From Rugalucina vietnamica (taxonomy: Eukaryota; Mollusca; Bivalvia; Lucinida; Lucinidae), in NCBI GenBank assembly GCA_964017185.1, contig OZ024880.1, forward strand, positions 35,864,329 through 35,928,328: DNA of 64,000 bases, in the 5' to 3' direction. The notes beneath the pieces were generated by a model. The model saw nothing but the letters and a program-made list of their open reading frames with translations, did no database searches and was not told the DNA's origin. Each line of letters opens with the position of its first letter. Position 1 is the stretch's first letter. Below, piece by piece: positions 63,301 through 64,000 of the stretch. The position numbers and the translations under genes were made by a program.

Positions 63301-63497
63301 ATGGGTATATAAGAAGAGATACATGTATATGAGCTTGGTTCACGCTATGCTATATTTTTGATAGGTCTACATGGTCATGTATTCAGTGTAAGACGGAGTA
63401 TGATCTCAACGAGATAGAACAAAACTTGGTTGATGCTGTCAACAGAAACTCCATGGCCTATGTGTTACAGGATGTAGTCTGTGGAAAATGTCATCAG
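4300..63497 (+). CDS. POLE: DNA polymerase epsilon catalytic subunit, C-terminal half (21 exons, partial at both ends)
   Basis: POLE is the leading-strand replicative polymerase. Its C-terminal half, seen here, is a catalytically inactive B-family-like fold followed by zinc modules that bind the second subunit and the replicative helicase (family knowledge). In the window, 21 exons join in frame to 948 codons with no stop. Landmarks in order are [132 protein letters not shown] and WSCIQC, all in vertebrate POLE order. Every exon junction keeps phase. The gene starts left of the window and ends right of it. Introns vary from under 300 bp to 21.6 kb; the two giants (9096-30653 and 46466-63364) consist mostly of nested mobile elements. 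Identification is by recall of the family, not by a search. Confidence 0.96.
4734..6702 (+). mobile_element. R2 element, copy 1 (Helitron/HINE-like)
   Basis: Starts after a T-run with AGCTCACCTGAGC and a stem-loop back to GGTGAG, then a GTCC/GTC microsatellite. The core is several tandem units of roughly 450 bp containing CCAAGATGGCCGCCATG and TGACCTTGACCTATTTTACG. Near the end is CTCAGGTGAGCG, complementary to the 5' end, then a hairpin GGACCATTGGTC and CTGG|T. The plan fits non-autonomous Helitron/Helentron-type elements; classification is inferred. No transposase-coding capacity is visible. Confidence 0.75.
6836..7065 (+). mobile_element. tRNA-derived SINE
   Basis: The head resembles a tRNA gene: A-box-like GTGGCCTGGTGGTAAAGC and B-box-like GGGTTTGATCTC with about 40 bp between. 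The body has AGAGCAAGACAC and CATGACTGAAAAATTGTTGA, and the tail is A-rich (AAACAAACAAAATTAATAAAT). A second, better preserved copy lies at 8272-8525. Confidence 0.75.
7128..7260 (+). CDS. POLE: POLE exon 2 of window
   Basis: 44 codons plus one base. It contains [12 protein letters not shown] and [10 protein letters not shown], among the best conserved stretches of the non-catalytic half. Acceptor cttgcag|TTG is strong; donor A|gtaagt is near consensus. A SINE (6836-7065) ends about 60 bp upstream. Confidence 0.96.
7261..8055. other. POLE intron, nothing recognised
   Basis: The 795 bp intron between exons 2 and 3 shows no repeat family recognised from elsewhere in the window and no supportable ORF. 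Confidence 0.5.
8056..8152 (+). CDS. POLE: POLE exon 3 of window
   Basis: Enters in phase 1, leaves in phase 2. It encodes LPRS then [16 protein letters not shown], matching POLE. Acceptor atttcag|TG, donor AA|gtaatg. The 890 bp intron that follows holds a SINE and an R4 hairpin. Confidence 0.95.
8272..8525 (+). mobile_element. tRNA-derived SINE with internal duplication
   Basis: The head has AGTGGCCTAGCAGTAGAG (A box) and GGTTCGATCCC (B box). A body segment of about 60 bp ending AGTGGTGGATCTGTCCGAA occurs twice. It ends CATGACTGAAGAATTATTGA then ATCCAAACAAA. Confidence 0.75.
8700..8937 (+). repeat. R4 hairpin element adjacent to exon 4
   Basis: Type copy of an abundant short family with complementary ends (TGAGAAAACCA near one end, GGCGGCTCATTT at the other) and a perfect central palindrome, 8840-8897. 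That palindrome is built on GGCGCAGATCAGCTTCGCAG and its complement. It has no coding capacity, so it is MITE/foldback-like; the superfamily is unknown. It ends about 20 nt before the exon 4 acceptor. Confidence 0.8.
8957..9095 (+). CDS. POLE: POLE exon 4 of window
   Basis: Completes an Asn codon, then 46 codons, leaving in phase 0. It encodes [18 protein letters not shown] and GLVKLGCV. Acceptor tttttttcag|T lies only about 20 nt after the end of an R4 hairpin. Donor AGG|gtatgt opens the 21.6 kb intron. Confidence 0.96.
9198..10909 (+). mobile_element. R2 element, copy 2
   Basis: Same plan as the copy at 4734: AGCTCACCTGAGCCGAAGGC start, GTCC-rich microsatellite, tandem units with ATGACCAAGATGGCC, CTCAGGTGAGCG near the end, terminal hairpin variant GGACCATTTGGT. 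It sits at the left of the 21.6 kb intron. Confidence 0.75.
10992..11976 (+). mobile_element. R3 element, copy a, left part
   Basis: Starts ATAGCCCCGCTTTGG with a stem-loop to GTGGGGCTAT, then a TTCCGTCA-type microsatellite. Core repeats of about 151 bp (CAATATCTTGAGAAC ... GACAGAATC ... TTGGGATTGTT) follow. It is cut at 11976 by an R2 element and resumes at 20628. The architecture matches HINE/pearl-type elements (inferred). Confidence 0.8.
11977..12538 (+). mobile_element. R2 element, copy 3, left half
   Basis: Begins AGCTCACCTGAGCCGTCAGG inside the T-tract of the R3 element and has the GTCC microsatellite and first core unit. It stops at CATAAT (12538), where the 7.1 kb element is inserted. 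The right half is at 19651-20627. Confidence 0.8.
12782..12835. repeat. Poly-T/poly-G low-complexity tract
   Basis: About 23 T followed by runs of G broken by single T or A. On the other strand it encodes only a Pro/Lys homopolymer inside a spurious ORF. Confidence 0.8.
13218..13430 (+). repeat. R4 hairpin element, degraded
   Basis: Contains GAGAAAACCAGCAATTTGG, ACACAAACCAGCCTGTACAG and GCAGCGAAAACAAAGGTGCT. The central palindrome is decayed. Confidence 0.65.
13528..14390 (+). repeat. Left inverted arm of the 7.1 kb element
   Basis: Matches the reverse complement of 17880-18768: for example TAGTGGAGCAAATAT, TTTGCCACCTTGGCAAACC and CATCCAACCCAACA each recur inverted on the right. It is built of tandem subunits sharing TCCAGTATTCAAGATGGC. 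A third, more diverged subunit follows at 14500-15150. Confidence 0.75.
14572..14928. mobile_element. MITE with GTTTGCTGTGCTCC ends
   Basis: Terminal inverted repeats of at least 17 bp (TTTGCTGTGCTCCTACC and complement) flank about 300 bp with a poly-T tract. It interrupts the third arm subunit between GGCC and its continuation. No ORF. Confidence 0.65.
15599..15718 (-). CDS. Gene-like segment 7, possible last exon (unidentified)
   Basis: Minus strand, strong acceptor with a pyrimidine-rich lead (tttgttatcacattatgcag|GGT). 39 codons plus stop: [19 protein letters not shown] and [10 protein letters not shown]. Confidence 0.38.
   Translation of the reverse strand, partial: GPETNIDLHHLREDLEHSEDHRWSKFVTKTHCAQRRLYC
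15958..16303 (-). CDS. Gene-like segment 6 with frameshift (unidentified)
   Basis: Minus strand from acceptor aatagcag|AA. About 63 open codons ([37 protein letters not shown]) run to a stop near 16110. A one-base shift opens about 50 more codons ([28 protein letters not shown]) to a stop at 15958. Both halves look coding and share sequons, so a single indel is likely. Confidence 0.38.
16471..16714. mobile_element. Palindromic MITE inside the gene-like region
   Basis: About 70 bp inverted arms: CCCACCTCGGCTTTCGGAGT and CTGATTGCGC on the left are mirrored on the right. The flanks (GACCATAACTAAATAAAAAG versus GACCATAAATAAACAAAAAG) are also duplicated. One arm of the same family recurs at 63155-63230. 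Confidence 0.65.
16932..17058 (-). CDS. Gene-like segment 5 (unidentified)
   Basis: Minus strand from acceptor cattcag|C. It reads [20 protein letters not shown] and ends at a stop at 16932. The intron implied before it would be only 47 nt, so the boundary is doubtful. The sequence after the stop is duplicated at 16716-16814 in another frame ([23 protein letters not shown]), on the other side of a flank duplicated around a MITE. Confidence 0.3.
17106..17291 (-). CDS. Gene-like segment 4 (unidentified)
   Basis: Minus strand, acceptor cctgttag|A; the A completes an Arg codon with the AG of segment 3. About 61 codons follow, including [19 protein letters not shown] and [17 protein letters not shown]. 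Possible donor GTGCA|gtaaaa. This is the clearest coding-like block in the element. Confidence 0.42.
17412..17532 (-). CDS. Gene-like segment 3 (unidentified, Cys-rich)
   Basis: Minus strand, acceptor catatgtag|GT and donor GAGAG|gtagag. It reads [14 protein letters not shown] then [14 protein letters not shown], with three closely spaced cysteines. It leaves in phase 2, exactly what segment 4 needs. Confidence 0.42.
17637..17702 (-). CDS. Gene-like segment 2 (unidentified)
   Basis: Minus strand, acceptor gttatag|GAA in phase 0. It reads [20 protein letters not shown]. The 3' limit is uncertain: no good donor precedes the in-frame stop, and a weak A|gtggaa would give the phase needed by segment 3. 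Confidence 0.3.
17781..17833 (-). CDS. Gene-like segment 1 (unidentified)
   Basis: Minus strand, acceptor tctgttag|CT, donor AAG|gtagta. It reads [16 protein letters not shown], with one sequon and one cysteine. It ends in phase 0, matching the next segment. Confidence 0.35.
17880..18768 (-). repeat. Right inverted arm of the 7.1 kb element
   Basis: Reverse complement of 13528-14390 with moderate divergence and small indels; it includes GGTTTGCCAAGGTGGCAAAC and AAATGGGGCA blocks. Two arm subunits are present. Confidence 0.75.
18769..19650. other. Right end of the 7.1 kb element, nothing further recognised
   Basis: AT-rich, with A-rich runs near 19060-19110. A 95-codon plus-strand ORF at 18767-19054 is open but has no supporting context. 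Confidence 0.4.
19651..20627 (+). mobile_element. R2 element, copy 3, right half
   Basis: Resumes with TAATATTCAAAC, the continuation expected after 12538. It carries two core units and ends CTCAGGTGAGCG, the hairpin GGACCATTGGTCC and CTGG. TTCACAAAATTTTG, the interrupted R3 core, follows. Confidence 0.8.
20628..20674 (+). mobile_element. R3 element, copy a, continuation
   Basis: About 45 bp of R3 core (CACAAAATTTTGACGGAG ... GACGTCATAATT) continues the sequence broken at 11976. It is then broken again by another R3. No remaining 3' end of copy a is found. Confidence 0.75.
20675..24558 (+). mobile_element. R3 element, copy b (hosting copy c)
   Basis: Starts ATAGCCCCGCTTTGG and ends with the hairpin GTCAGATTCTCTGAC then CTAG|TT. 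Core units of 151 bp run almost without interruption except for the nested copy at 21997-23318. Because 151 is not a multiple of three, the 60-94 codon minus-strand ORFs here are repeat artefacts. Confidence 0.82.
21997..23318 (+). mobile_element. R3 element, copy c, nested in copy b
   Basis: Complete, from ATAGCCCCGCTTTGG to TGACAATTCTAGT. It splits the copy b core exactly between CCCTTGATT and GACGTCAGAATT, which shows insertion at a TT. Confidence 0.85.
25790..26040 (-). mobile_element. tRNA(Ser/Leu)-like SINE, minus strand
   Basis: On the minus strand the head reads GTGGCCGAGCGGTTAAGAGC (A box), then GGGTTTGAGCC (B box), then a body with GTGTCAGGTAGTTTTTCTC and CACCTACTGATTGGCC. A body of the same type occurs at 60470-60600 on the plus strand. 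SINEs of this kind (for example RUDI) are known in bivalves; I cannot assign the exact family. Confidence 0.7.
26313..26513 (+). pseudogene. Possible coding fragment with DLIARD...YH motif
   Basis: 66 open codons starting from a possible acceptor (gactccag|AATG). It reads [17 protein letters not shown] and [17 protein letters not shown]. The DLIAxDxxYH spacing resembles the YHxxC-type motif I recall from repeated, element-associated proteins of invertebrates. It lies in the loop of the palindromic element. Recall-based and weak. Confidence 0.3.
28450..29401 (+). mobile_element. R6 element, copy a
   Basis: 952 bp with ends TTAAGGATGTTCGCTGC and its inverted copy (GCAGCGAACATCCTTAA). No ORF of note. 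The second copy, inverted and split, lies in the intron between exons 20 and 21. Confidence 0.75.
29465..30630 (+). mobile_element. R3 element, copy d, abutting exon 5 acceptor
   Basis: Complete, from ATAGCCCCGCTTTG to the hairpin GTCAGATTCTCTGAC and CTAG. Its end is 23 nt before POLE exon 5. CTCTGAC in the terminal hairpin matches a branch-point consensus, with the A 33 nt before the exon. Confidence 0.85.
30654..30760 (+). CDS. POLE: POLE exon 5 of window
   Basis: 35 codons plus two bases, with [11 protein letters not shown] and LYLYHH. It continues exon 4 without a gap in the POLE alignment, so the 21.6 kb between them is a single intron. Acceptor tttttgtcccgcag|GAG follows the end of an R3 element by 23 nt. 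Donor TG|gtttgt. Confidence 0.95.
31130..31258 (+). CDS. POLE: POLE exon 6 of window
   Basis: Completes a split codon, then reads [14 protein letters not shown] and [14 protein letters not shown]. Acceptor ccctttcag|T; donor AA|gtaagg. Enters and leaves in phase 2. Confidence 0.95.
31475..31655 (+). repeat. R4 hairpin element adjacent to exon 7
   Basis: Contains GCGAAAACAAAGGCTCAGAT, ACAGGCCGGTTTGTGTCAGA and the end CACGGCTTATTT. The central palindrome is shortened. It ends about 20 nt before exon 7. Confidence 0.75.
31676..31842 (+). CDS. POLE: POLE exon 7 of window
   Basis: Encodes [29 protein letters not shown] and IAVQS. Acceptor acatttcag|A follows the end of an R4 hairpin by about 20 nt; donor G|gtatgt is followed within 25 nt by another R4. 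Leaves in phase 1. Confidence 0.95.
31867..32548 (+). repeat. R4 element interrupted by an hAT-like MITE
   Basis: The left part, 31867-31940, starts GAGCCGCCTGGTGAGAAAAC and reaches the hairpin. The right part, 32459-32548, has GTTTGTGTCGTACCTGGTCG and ends GCGGCTCATTTAA. It starts 24 nt after the exon 7 donor. Confidence 0.75.
31941..32458. mobile_element. hAT-like MITE with 8-bp target duplication
   Basis: 518 bp with perfect 14-bp ends AGGCTGCCCAGTGC, flanked on both sides by GTAACTGC (31933-31940 and 32459-32466). An 8-bp duplication is characteristic of hAT. The interior has TTCCTATTTTT repeats and CTCGCTCGCTTCGCTCGCTC. It is non-coding. Confidence 0.82.
32597..32785 (+). mobile_element. 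tRNA-derived SINE, diverged
   Basis: The head TCTCAGTGGCTAGAACGTTC and GGTTGTGGATTTGTGTCC stand in A-box and B-box positions. The body has AACAAAGGCATTAAAAATG and GCTACCTTGCATGGAGG. Confidence 0.5.
32802..33037 (+). repeat. R4 hairpin element
   Basis: Full-length copy from GAGCCGCCTCGTTGGAAAAC to GCGACGGCTCACT, with the GCGAAAACAAAGGCACTGAT hairpin. A mariner relic abuts it. Confidence 0.78.
33040..33991 (+). mobile_element. mariner-family relic with transposase fragment
   Basis: 952 bp with about 30 bp inverted ends (ATTCAAAAAGTTCG near both) flanked by TA. Around 33620-33760, plus-strand codons read [20 protein letters not shown] and then IPKMLKS, the second helix-turn-helix and the WxPKxL region of mariner transposases, but with stops and frame breaks. 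The catalytic domain is missing. Dead element. Confidence 0.75.
34044..34116 (+). CDS. POLE: POLE exon 8 of window
   Basis: A short exon encoding [20 protein letters not shown]. Acceptor tgctttttcag|AC, donor AG|gtaggg. Leaves in phase 2. A mariner relic ends 52 bp upstream. Confidence 0.94.
34416..34503 (+). CDS. POLE: POLE exon 9 of window
   Basis: Encodes [14 protein letters not shown] and LQHYMNVE, matching the POLE segment after the PLVPI motif. Acceptor tatttcag|T, donor CAG|gtaaat, leaving in phase 0. The preceding intron (34117-34415) is one of the shortest here. Confidence 0.95.
34620..34960. mobile_element. SINE fragments, two types
   Basis: 34620-34740 resembles the tail of the SINE at 60470 (TTGGCTAGTCTCATTAAGAG, AAATAATCTTGAAAGGGAC). 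34757-34960, minus strand, carries the tail of the 8272 family (CCAGTCAGCAATTTTTCATT, TTCCTGGGTATTAACGAG). Confidence 0.5.
35052..35227 (+). CDS. POLE: POLE exon 10 of window (GC donor)
   Basis: 58 codons plus two bases: [30 protein letters not shown]. Acceptor tttccag|GCT. The donor is AACAG|gcatgg, a GC site. Joining here gives [12 protein letters not shown] and the conserved EINNPG frame downstream; the nearest GT (35232) would break that frame. Confidence 0.94.
35775..35944 (+). repeat. R4 hairpin element adjacent to exon 11
   Basis: Has GAGAAAACCAACATTTGCAT, GGAAACAATGGCGCAGATCA and ends TATGACGTGGCTTG. It ends 17 nt before exon 11. The right side of the hairpin is deleted. Confidence 0.7.
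35961..36075 (+). CDS. POLE: POLE exon 11 of window
   Basis: Encodes [17 protein letters not shown] and LAVNTIIE. Acceptor tacttcacag|A lies about 17 nt after the end of an R4 hairpin. Donor GAA|gtaagt. Enters in phase 2, leaves in phase 0. The next intron holds the first R5 element. Confidence 0.95.
36274..38086 (+). mobile_element. R5 element, copy 1 (Helitron/HINE-like)
   Basis: Starts ATACCCCCCGCAAAACGAAG with a stem to GGGGGGTATAC, then a TTCCGTGA microsatellite. About eight core units of 170-190 bp follow (TTTGTGAAATCAACTCCTCC, CAGACATGTTACAGACATAT). It ends GCGGGGGGTATACTG ... CCAATTTCTAG|TT. Confidence 0.8.
38311..38549 (+). CDS. POLE: POLE exon 12 of window (GC donor)
   Basis: 79 codons plus two bases, the longest exon here: [36 protein letters not shown]. 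Acceptor attcttccag|TCC. The donor TACAG|gcaagt is a textbook GC donor. It completes the conserved [10 protein letters not shown] junction with exon 13, which a GT choice three bases on would break. Confidence 0.96.
38747..40640 (+). mobile_element. R5 element, copy 2, with dimer expansion
   Basis: Same ends and microsatellite as copy 1. Core units at 39000-40020 are arranged as near-identical 394 bp dimers, giving twin 121-codon minus-strand ORFs that are artefacts. It inserts in the intron after the GC donor of exon 12. Confidence 0.82.
40704..40877. mobile_element. R12 MITE, copy 1
   Basis: 174 bp with ends GGGCCCAGTTGTTCAAAA and TTTTGAACAACTGGTCCC; the interior contains TTTTTGTTGAAAAAATG. 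Non-coding. A second copy is at 44907-45127. Confidence 0.75.
40903..41168 (+). repeat. R4 hairpin element with doubled palindrome, adjacent to exon 13
   Basis: From GAGCCACCTCGTTGG to GAGGCGGCTCATTT. The central hairpin is duplicated: AGCTTCGCAGTTACTGCGAA occurs twice in tandem (41060-41110). It ends 25 nt before exon 13. Confidence 0.8.
41194..41278 (+). CDS. POLE: POLE exon 13 of window
   Basis: Encodes WLRSPSS and [15 protein letters not shown]. Acceptor gttgattgtag|A follows an R4 hairpin by 25 nt. Donor CAG|gtactg. Leaves in phase 0. Confidence 0.96.
41330..41500 (+). repeat. R4 fragment after exon 13
   Basis: Has GGTTCTGACCAGTTCCGACA, GTACCGTCGCAGAAGAAGGC and CGAAAACAAAGGCGCTGATC, lacking the far arm. 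Confidence 0.6.
41958..42161 (+). CDS. POLE: POLE exon 14 of window
   Basis: 68 codons, phase 0 at both ends: [32 protein letters not shown] and CWEYLMWHD. Acceptor ggttcacag|TTG, donor ACT|gtaagt. Confidence 0.96.
42448..42585 (+). CDS. POLE: POLE exon 15 of window (acidic linker)
   Basis: 46 codons in phase 0. It opens with NHGGIKG, the POLE YGGIKGK position, then runs into a low-complexity Glu/Asp-rich linker, as in other animals. Acceptor attttag|GCA, donor GAG|gtatga. An R4 starts about 15 nt after the donor. Confidence 0.9.
42600..42890 (+). repeat. R4 element, diverged, adjacent to exon 15 donor
   Basis: Starts about 15 nt after the donor. It has AACACAAACCAGCCTGTTCA and GAAAACATGGATGATGATCA and ends CGTGATGTGGCTTG. 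Confidence 0.6.
43443..43514 (+). CDS. POLE: POLE exon 16 of window
   Basis: A 24-codon exon in phase 0 encoding [16 protein letters not shown], equivalent to the NNWNILQFLPQA region of vertebrate POLE. Acceptor cttttttcag|CCG, donor AAT|gtgagt. Confidence 0.92.
43866..43976 (+). CDS. POLE: POLE exon 17 of window
   Basis: 37 codons in phase 0: [14 protein letters not shown], then [10 protein letters not shown], which is nearly the vertebrate sequence. Acceptor cctttcag|ATG, donor CAG|gtaaga. Confidence 0.94.
44345..44765 (+). mobile_element. SINE split by an R4 element
   Basis: The head, 44345-44440 (GCTCAGTGGAAGAGTGTTGG, GGGAGGTTTAAA), and the tail, 44690-44765 (CATGACAGAAAACTTGTTGC), belong to the SINE family of 8272. 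R4 at 44445-44680 (GAGAAAACCGGATTTTTGCC ... TTGCATCACAGCTCAT) lies between them. Confidence 0.6.
44810..44895 (+). CDS. POLE: POLE exon 18 of window
   Basis: 28 codons plus two bases: [19 protein letters not shown], matching the ITFSQDYVANELTQSFF region. Acceptor attttccag|AGT, donor GC|gtaagt. Less conserved than its neighbours but in frame with both. Confidence 0.9.
44907..45127. mobile_element. R12 MITE, copy 2
   Basis: About 220 bp with ends GGGGCCAGTTGTTCAAAA and TTTTGAACAACTGGCCCC, longer inside than copy 1. It starts 11 nt after the exon 18 donor. Confidence 0.75.
45473..45611 (+). CDS. POLE: POLE exon 19 of window
   Basis: Encodes [11 protein letters not shown], an Asn-rich insert, then [19 protein letters not shown]. 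Acceptor ttatcttgcag|T, donor CAG|gttagt. Leaves in phase 0. Confidence 0.96.
45738..46025. repeat. R7 foldback element, copy 1
   Basis: Inverted arms (AACATAGATTGTGGATACA against ACCCACAATCTATGTTTTGG) around the central GGAACCGCCTGGCCAAGGGG. One side continues TACCCCTGCATACCCCATTT. Confidence 0.6.
46254..46465 (+). CDS. POLE: POLE exon 20 of window (start of CysA)
   Basis: 70 codons plus two bases: [29 protein letters not shown] and IRDLDLC. CKQC is the first cysteine pair of the CysA zinc module. Acceptor atttgcag|GTG, donor GG|gtaagt. The 3' part of this exon with its donor is repeated several times just downstream (46500-47240). Confidence 0.97.
46500..47240 (+). repeat. Tandem decayed copies of the 3' part of POLE exon 20
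   Basis: About five units of roughly 130-160 bp repeat the exon 20 segment TGTCCTATGTCCTACCAGAG ... AACCAGGCTGAGTCAGGGTA with its donor and the following G-rich intron start. Units become more diverged to the right and lose the CKQC codons. They lack acceptors, so they are not alternative exons as they stand. Confidence 0.8.
47382..47599 (-). mobile_element. R6 element, copy b, first part
   Basis: TTAAGGATGTTCGCTGCTAA to GTCAGTGAAA, equal to the reverse complement of the end of copy a. It continues at 61296. The intervening 13.7 kb is foreign to R6. Confidence 0.7.
47828..47935. mobile_element. Short palindromic MITE
   Basis: About 105 bp with ends GTTCCCCCCCCCGAGTCCCA and the complementary CTGGGACTCGGGGGGGAAC. 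Confidence 0.65.
47936..49095. other. Intronic stretch without recognised feature
   Basis: AT-rich, short ORFs only. No family seen elsewhere in the window. Confidence 0.4.
49096..49335 (+). repeat. R4 hairpin element
   Basis: From GAGCCTCGACGTGAGAAAAA to CATCACGGCTCAAAT, with the hairpin GAGGCGCAGATCAGCTTCGC / GCGAAGATGATCAGCGCC. Confidence 0.78.
49672..51546 (+). mobile_element. R10 element with two different tandem cores
   Basis: 5' stem-loop AAAGCTGTCGCAGGACAGC and 3' stem AGCTCTATGCACTTCGTGCA then GTAGAGCT. Core A (about 49770-50690) has about seven units of 125-130 bp with AAATCACTGAACCGTGAAAT and AGGTCAnnnTGACCT. Core B (about 50796-51470) has four units of about 183 bp with TAACCTCTAGCCCCACCCCC and AAGATATGGACTTCTAG. 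The general plan resembles R2/R3/R5. Confidence 0.65.
49923..50559. repeat. AGGTCA palindromes (IR3) in R10 core A
   Basis: Perfect AGGTCAnnnTGACCT occurs at 49923-49937, 50059-50073, 50417-50431 and 50545-50559. One-mismatch copies are at 50187-50201 and 50289-50303. This is the consensus estrogen-response element of nuclear receptors; whether any receptor binds here is unknown. Confidence 0.85.
52000..52445 (+). repeat. R4 element interrupted by an R7 foldback
   Basis: Left part 52000-52117 (AGGTCTGATGCAAACCCTGC), right part 52360-52445 (GCAAATACAAAGGTGCTGAT). Between them is an R7 copy (52118-52345), a near-perfect hairpin of about 100 bp arms centred on ACCTCGGCCAGGCGATTC, with GGGTGCTCATGCATTAGA against its complement. 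Confidence 0.7.
52446..52999. other. Intronic stretch with overlapping open frames
   Basis: Two plus-strand and two minus-strand frames of 65-100 codons overlap at 52631-52998. None has splice context or a recognisable motif, and openness on both strands argues against coding. Confidence 0.4.
53000..53090 (+). mobile_element. Fragment, 5' end of an R10-type element
   Basis: AATAAAAGCTGTCCGTAAGA and CAGCCATCGCTCGAC match the start of R10. A matching 3' end (GAATAGCTCTGCAT) lies at 57940. Confidence 0.5.
53190..53552. mobile_element. R13 MITE
   Basis: Ends ACCGTATTTGTTCTAATTAG and, inverted, CCGATAATTCGTTCTAATTA. AGCGCAC motifs recur. Flanked by TA. Confidence 0.7.
54030..54260. repeat. R7 foldback relic
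   Basis: Contains GTAGAACCGCCTCGGCGATA, GTACCCACAATCAATGTTTT and TACCCCCTTACACCCCACTT. Confidence 0.55.
54900..55137 (+). repeat. R4 hairpin element
   Basis: From AAGAAAACCAACAATGTG to TTATGAGGCGGCTCAAAT, with an almost perfect hairpin AGCTTCGCAGATACGGCGAA at its centre. Confidence 0.78.
55766..56525. mobile_element. R9 element with CGCATGCG-containing inverted ends
   Basis: About 760 bp. Ends AGTCC-ATTCGCATGCGCC followed by AAAAATACACACGTGTAAAT and ATACTCCGGTGTG, mirrored at the right over about 50 bp. Internal copies of CATGCGAACGCAA and TTTACTC motifs occur. No ORF of note. Confidence 0.75.
56820..57065. repeat. R7 foldback, copy 4
   Basis: TTACGAAACATTGCCCATGC as in copy 1, and the centre GGAACCGCCTCGGTGAGGCG. 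Confidence 0.6.
57105..57275 (+). repeat. R4 fragment
   Basis: GAGCCACGGCGTCAGAAATC, ACACAAACCAGCCTGTACAG, AACAAAGGCGCTGATCAC. The far arm is missing. Confidence 0.6.
57590..57960 (+). repeat. Tandem-core fragment with R10-like 3' end
   Basis: Two related units (TTTTCTATGTCCAATATGGG and TTTTCAAAGTCCAAAATGGG) then GTGATGCCACACGC and GAATAGCTCTGCAT. Probably the remainder of the element started at 53000. Confidence 0.45.
58640..59497 (-). mobile_element. R2 element, minus strand, truncated and diverged
   Basis: Ends GCTCTCAGCTCAGGTGAGC, the reverse of an R2 start. The core shows CATGGCTGCTATCTTGGTCA and AAGATTTTTGAAG. The opposite (3') end is missing. Confidence 0.65.
59838..59857. repeat. 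Poly-G tract
   Basis: About 20 consecutive G; a candidate for length variation. Confidence 0.8.
60210..60375 (+). mobile_element. SINE fragment with a C33 homopolymer
   Basis: B-box-like TGGGTTTGATCC, then GAGACACAC, then an uninterrupted run of about 33 C, then the SINE tail (GAGTACTGGGTACAAG, ATGACTGAAAAAC). Confidence 0.55.
60470..60600 (+). mobile_element. SINE body fragment
   Basis: Matches the body of the SINE at 25790 in opposite orientation: GTTTGCGGGTGTGCCTGG, CATCCACCTACTGATTGG, ATAATCTTGAAAGAGAC. Confidence 0.55.
61296..61368 (-). mobile_element. R6 element, copy b, second part
   Basis: TTTAGGGGGTAGGGTAGAT onward continues R6 from 47599. It is broken by R3 copy e after TTTATT. 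Confidence 0.7.
61369..62379 (+). mobile_element. R3 element, copy e
   Basis: Complete, ATAGCCCCGCTTTG to GTCAGATTCTCTGAC and CTAG, inserted into R6 copy b at TT. About five core units, near-identical to each other and to copy d. Confidence 0.85.
62380..63043 (-). mobile_element. R6 element, copy b, third part
   Basis: TTTAGCTGCAGTATATGTGT to GGCAGCGAACATCCTTAA. The three parts total 955 bp against 952 bp for intact copy a. Confidence 0.8.
63365..63497 (+). CDS. POLE: POLE exon 21 of window (CysA end, CysB start)
   Basis: Completes a Gly codon, then reads [14 protein letters not shown]: the second CysA cysteine pair. It ends DVVCGKCHQ, the first pair of the second module (CysB). Acceptor ttgatag|G, donor CAG|gtactt. 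It lies 16.9 kb from exon 20. The remaining CysB and C-terminus must lie to the right of the window. Confidence 0.95.
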
Positions 63498-63544
63498 GTA
63501 CTTTAAAGCTTTCAAAATAGGATGGTGTGCAGTAAAAGATATGA

Positions 63545-63775
63545 ACCGCATCATGAGAAAACCAACAATTTGCATATGTAACCGTGAAGCTGATCTGCGT
63601 CTTTGTTTTCGCTACATGGATTGTCTTTGTTTTCGCTACATGGATAGTATAATTCCTCTACTTTCTAAATCCAAAATTTCCAGCCTCTAGCCATATTGTG
63701 CCCTTGTACAGCTCGGTTTGTGTCCGACCTGGTCGGAAACCCAGATTGTTGGTTTTCTCATGCAGCGGCTAGGAT
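63545..63775 (+). repeat. R4 hairpin element after exon 21
   Basis: From CATGAGAAAACCAACAATTT to CATGCAGCGGCTAGG. TCTTTGTTTTCGCTACATGG is duplicated in tandem. Confidence 0.75.
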
Positions 63776-63829
63776 AATTCTTAGTTGAAGCAGACTTGTA
63801 GCGATTCATCTCCATGTCAATCACATTTC

Positions 63830-64000
63830 TTAAGCTACAGTCACACTGTCAGGTTTCGAGGCCTACGTTTTACTACGTTTCCAAGTCCCACGTTTTGCCC
63901 TAAATTTGTCCGGTTTTGCACGTTGTTAGGTTTCAGTACGTTTATAGCTACGTTTTGCGACATTTTACTCCGTATCGCTACGTATTGTCCGGTTATCCAA
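63830..64000. repeat. Partial repeat with CTACGTTTTG motifs
   Basis: CTACGTTT/TACGTTT recurs at least five times after GTCACACTGTCAGGTTTCG. It is cut by the window end, so the type is unknown. Confidence 0.4.

Overview
This window is animal nuclear DNA, most likely from a bivalve mollusc. The inference rests on GT-AG (and some GC-AG) introns, very dense short repeats, tRNA-derived SINEs, and tandem-core elements of the kind described from bivalves as 'pearl'/Helitron-like elements. No prokaryotic operons, rRNA or CRISPR are seen. Gene content is low: by eye, most of the sequence is repeats sitting in the introns of one gene.

The one clear host gene runs left to right for the whole window. 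It is the C-terminal half of the DNA polymerase epsilon catalytic subunit (POLE). I place 21 exons between 4300 and 63497. They join in frame into 948 codons that follow vertebrate POLE from roughly its middle to the first zinc module (CysA) and the first cysteine pair of the second. The N-terminal exonuclease/polymerase exons lie left of the window and the last C-terminal exon(s) right of it. Two of the 20 introns use GC-AG boundaries.

Layout. 1-4299: intron with palindrome-punctuated satellite arrays (R1). 4300-9095: exons 1-4, with an R2 element, two SINEs and an R4 hairpin. 9096-30653: a 21.6 kb intron of nested elements (R2, R3, a 7.1 kb CAC-ended insertion carrying a gene-like minus-strand region, a 3.8 kb palindromic element, R6, R3). 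30654-46465: exons 5-20 with R4 hairpins, an hAT-like MITE, a mariner relic and two R5 elements. 46466-63364: a 16.9 kb intron containing decayed copies of exon 20, an R6 element split by 13.7 kb of foldback and tandem elements, an R2 relic and an R3. 63365-63497: exon 21, then an R4 and a partial repeat.

Repeat names R1-R13 are mine. R2, R3 and R5 are different in sequence but share one plan: 5' stem-loop, short TCCGT/GTCC microsatellite, tandem core, 3' inverted copy of the stem, and a CTAG or CTGG end next to T. This is the organisation expected of non-autonomous Helitron/Helentron-type (HINE, pearl) elements. R4 hairpins end within about 17-27 nt of the 3' splice site of four POLE exons, and an R3 ends 23 nt before another, so these repeats probably supply splicing signals. 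The most unusual object is the 7.1 kb insertion (12539-19650): long inverted arms flank a multi-segment, splice-consistent, cysteine- and sequon-bearing coding-like region that I cannot assign to a family.
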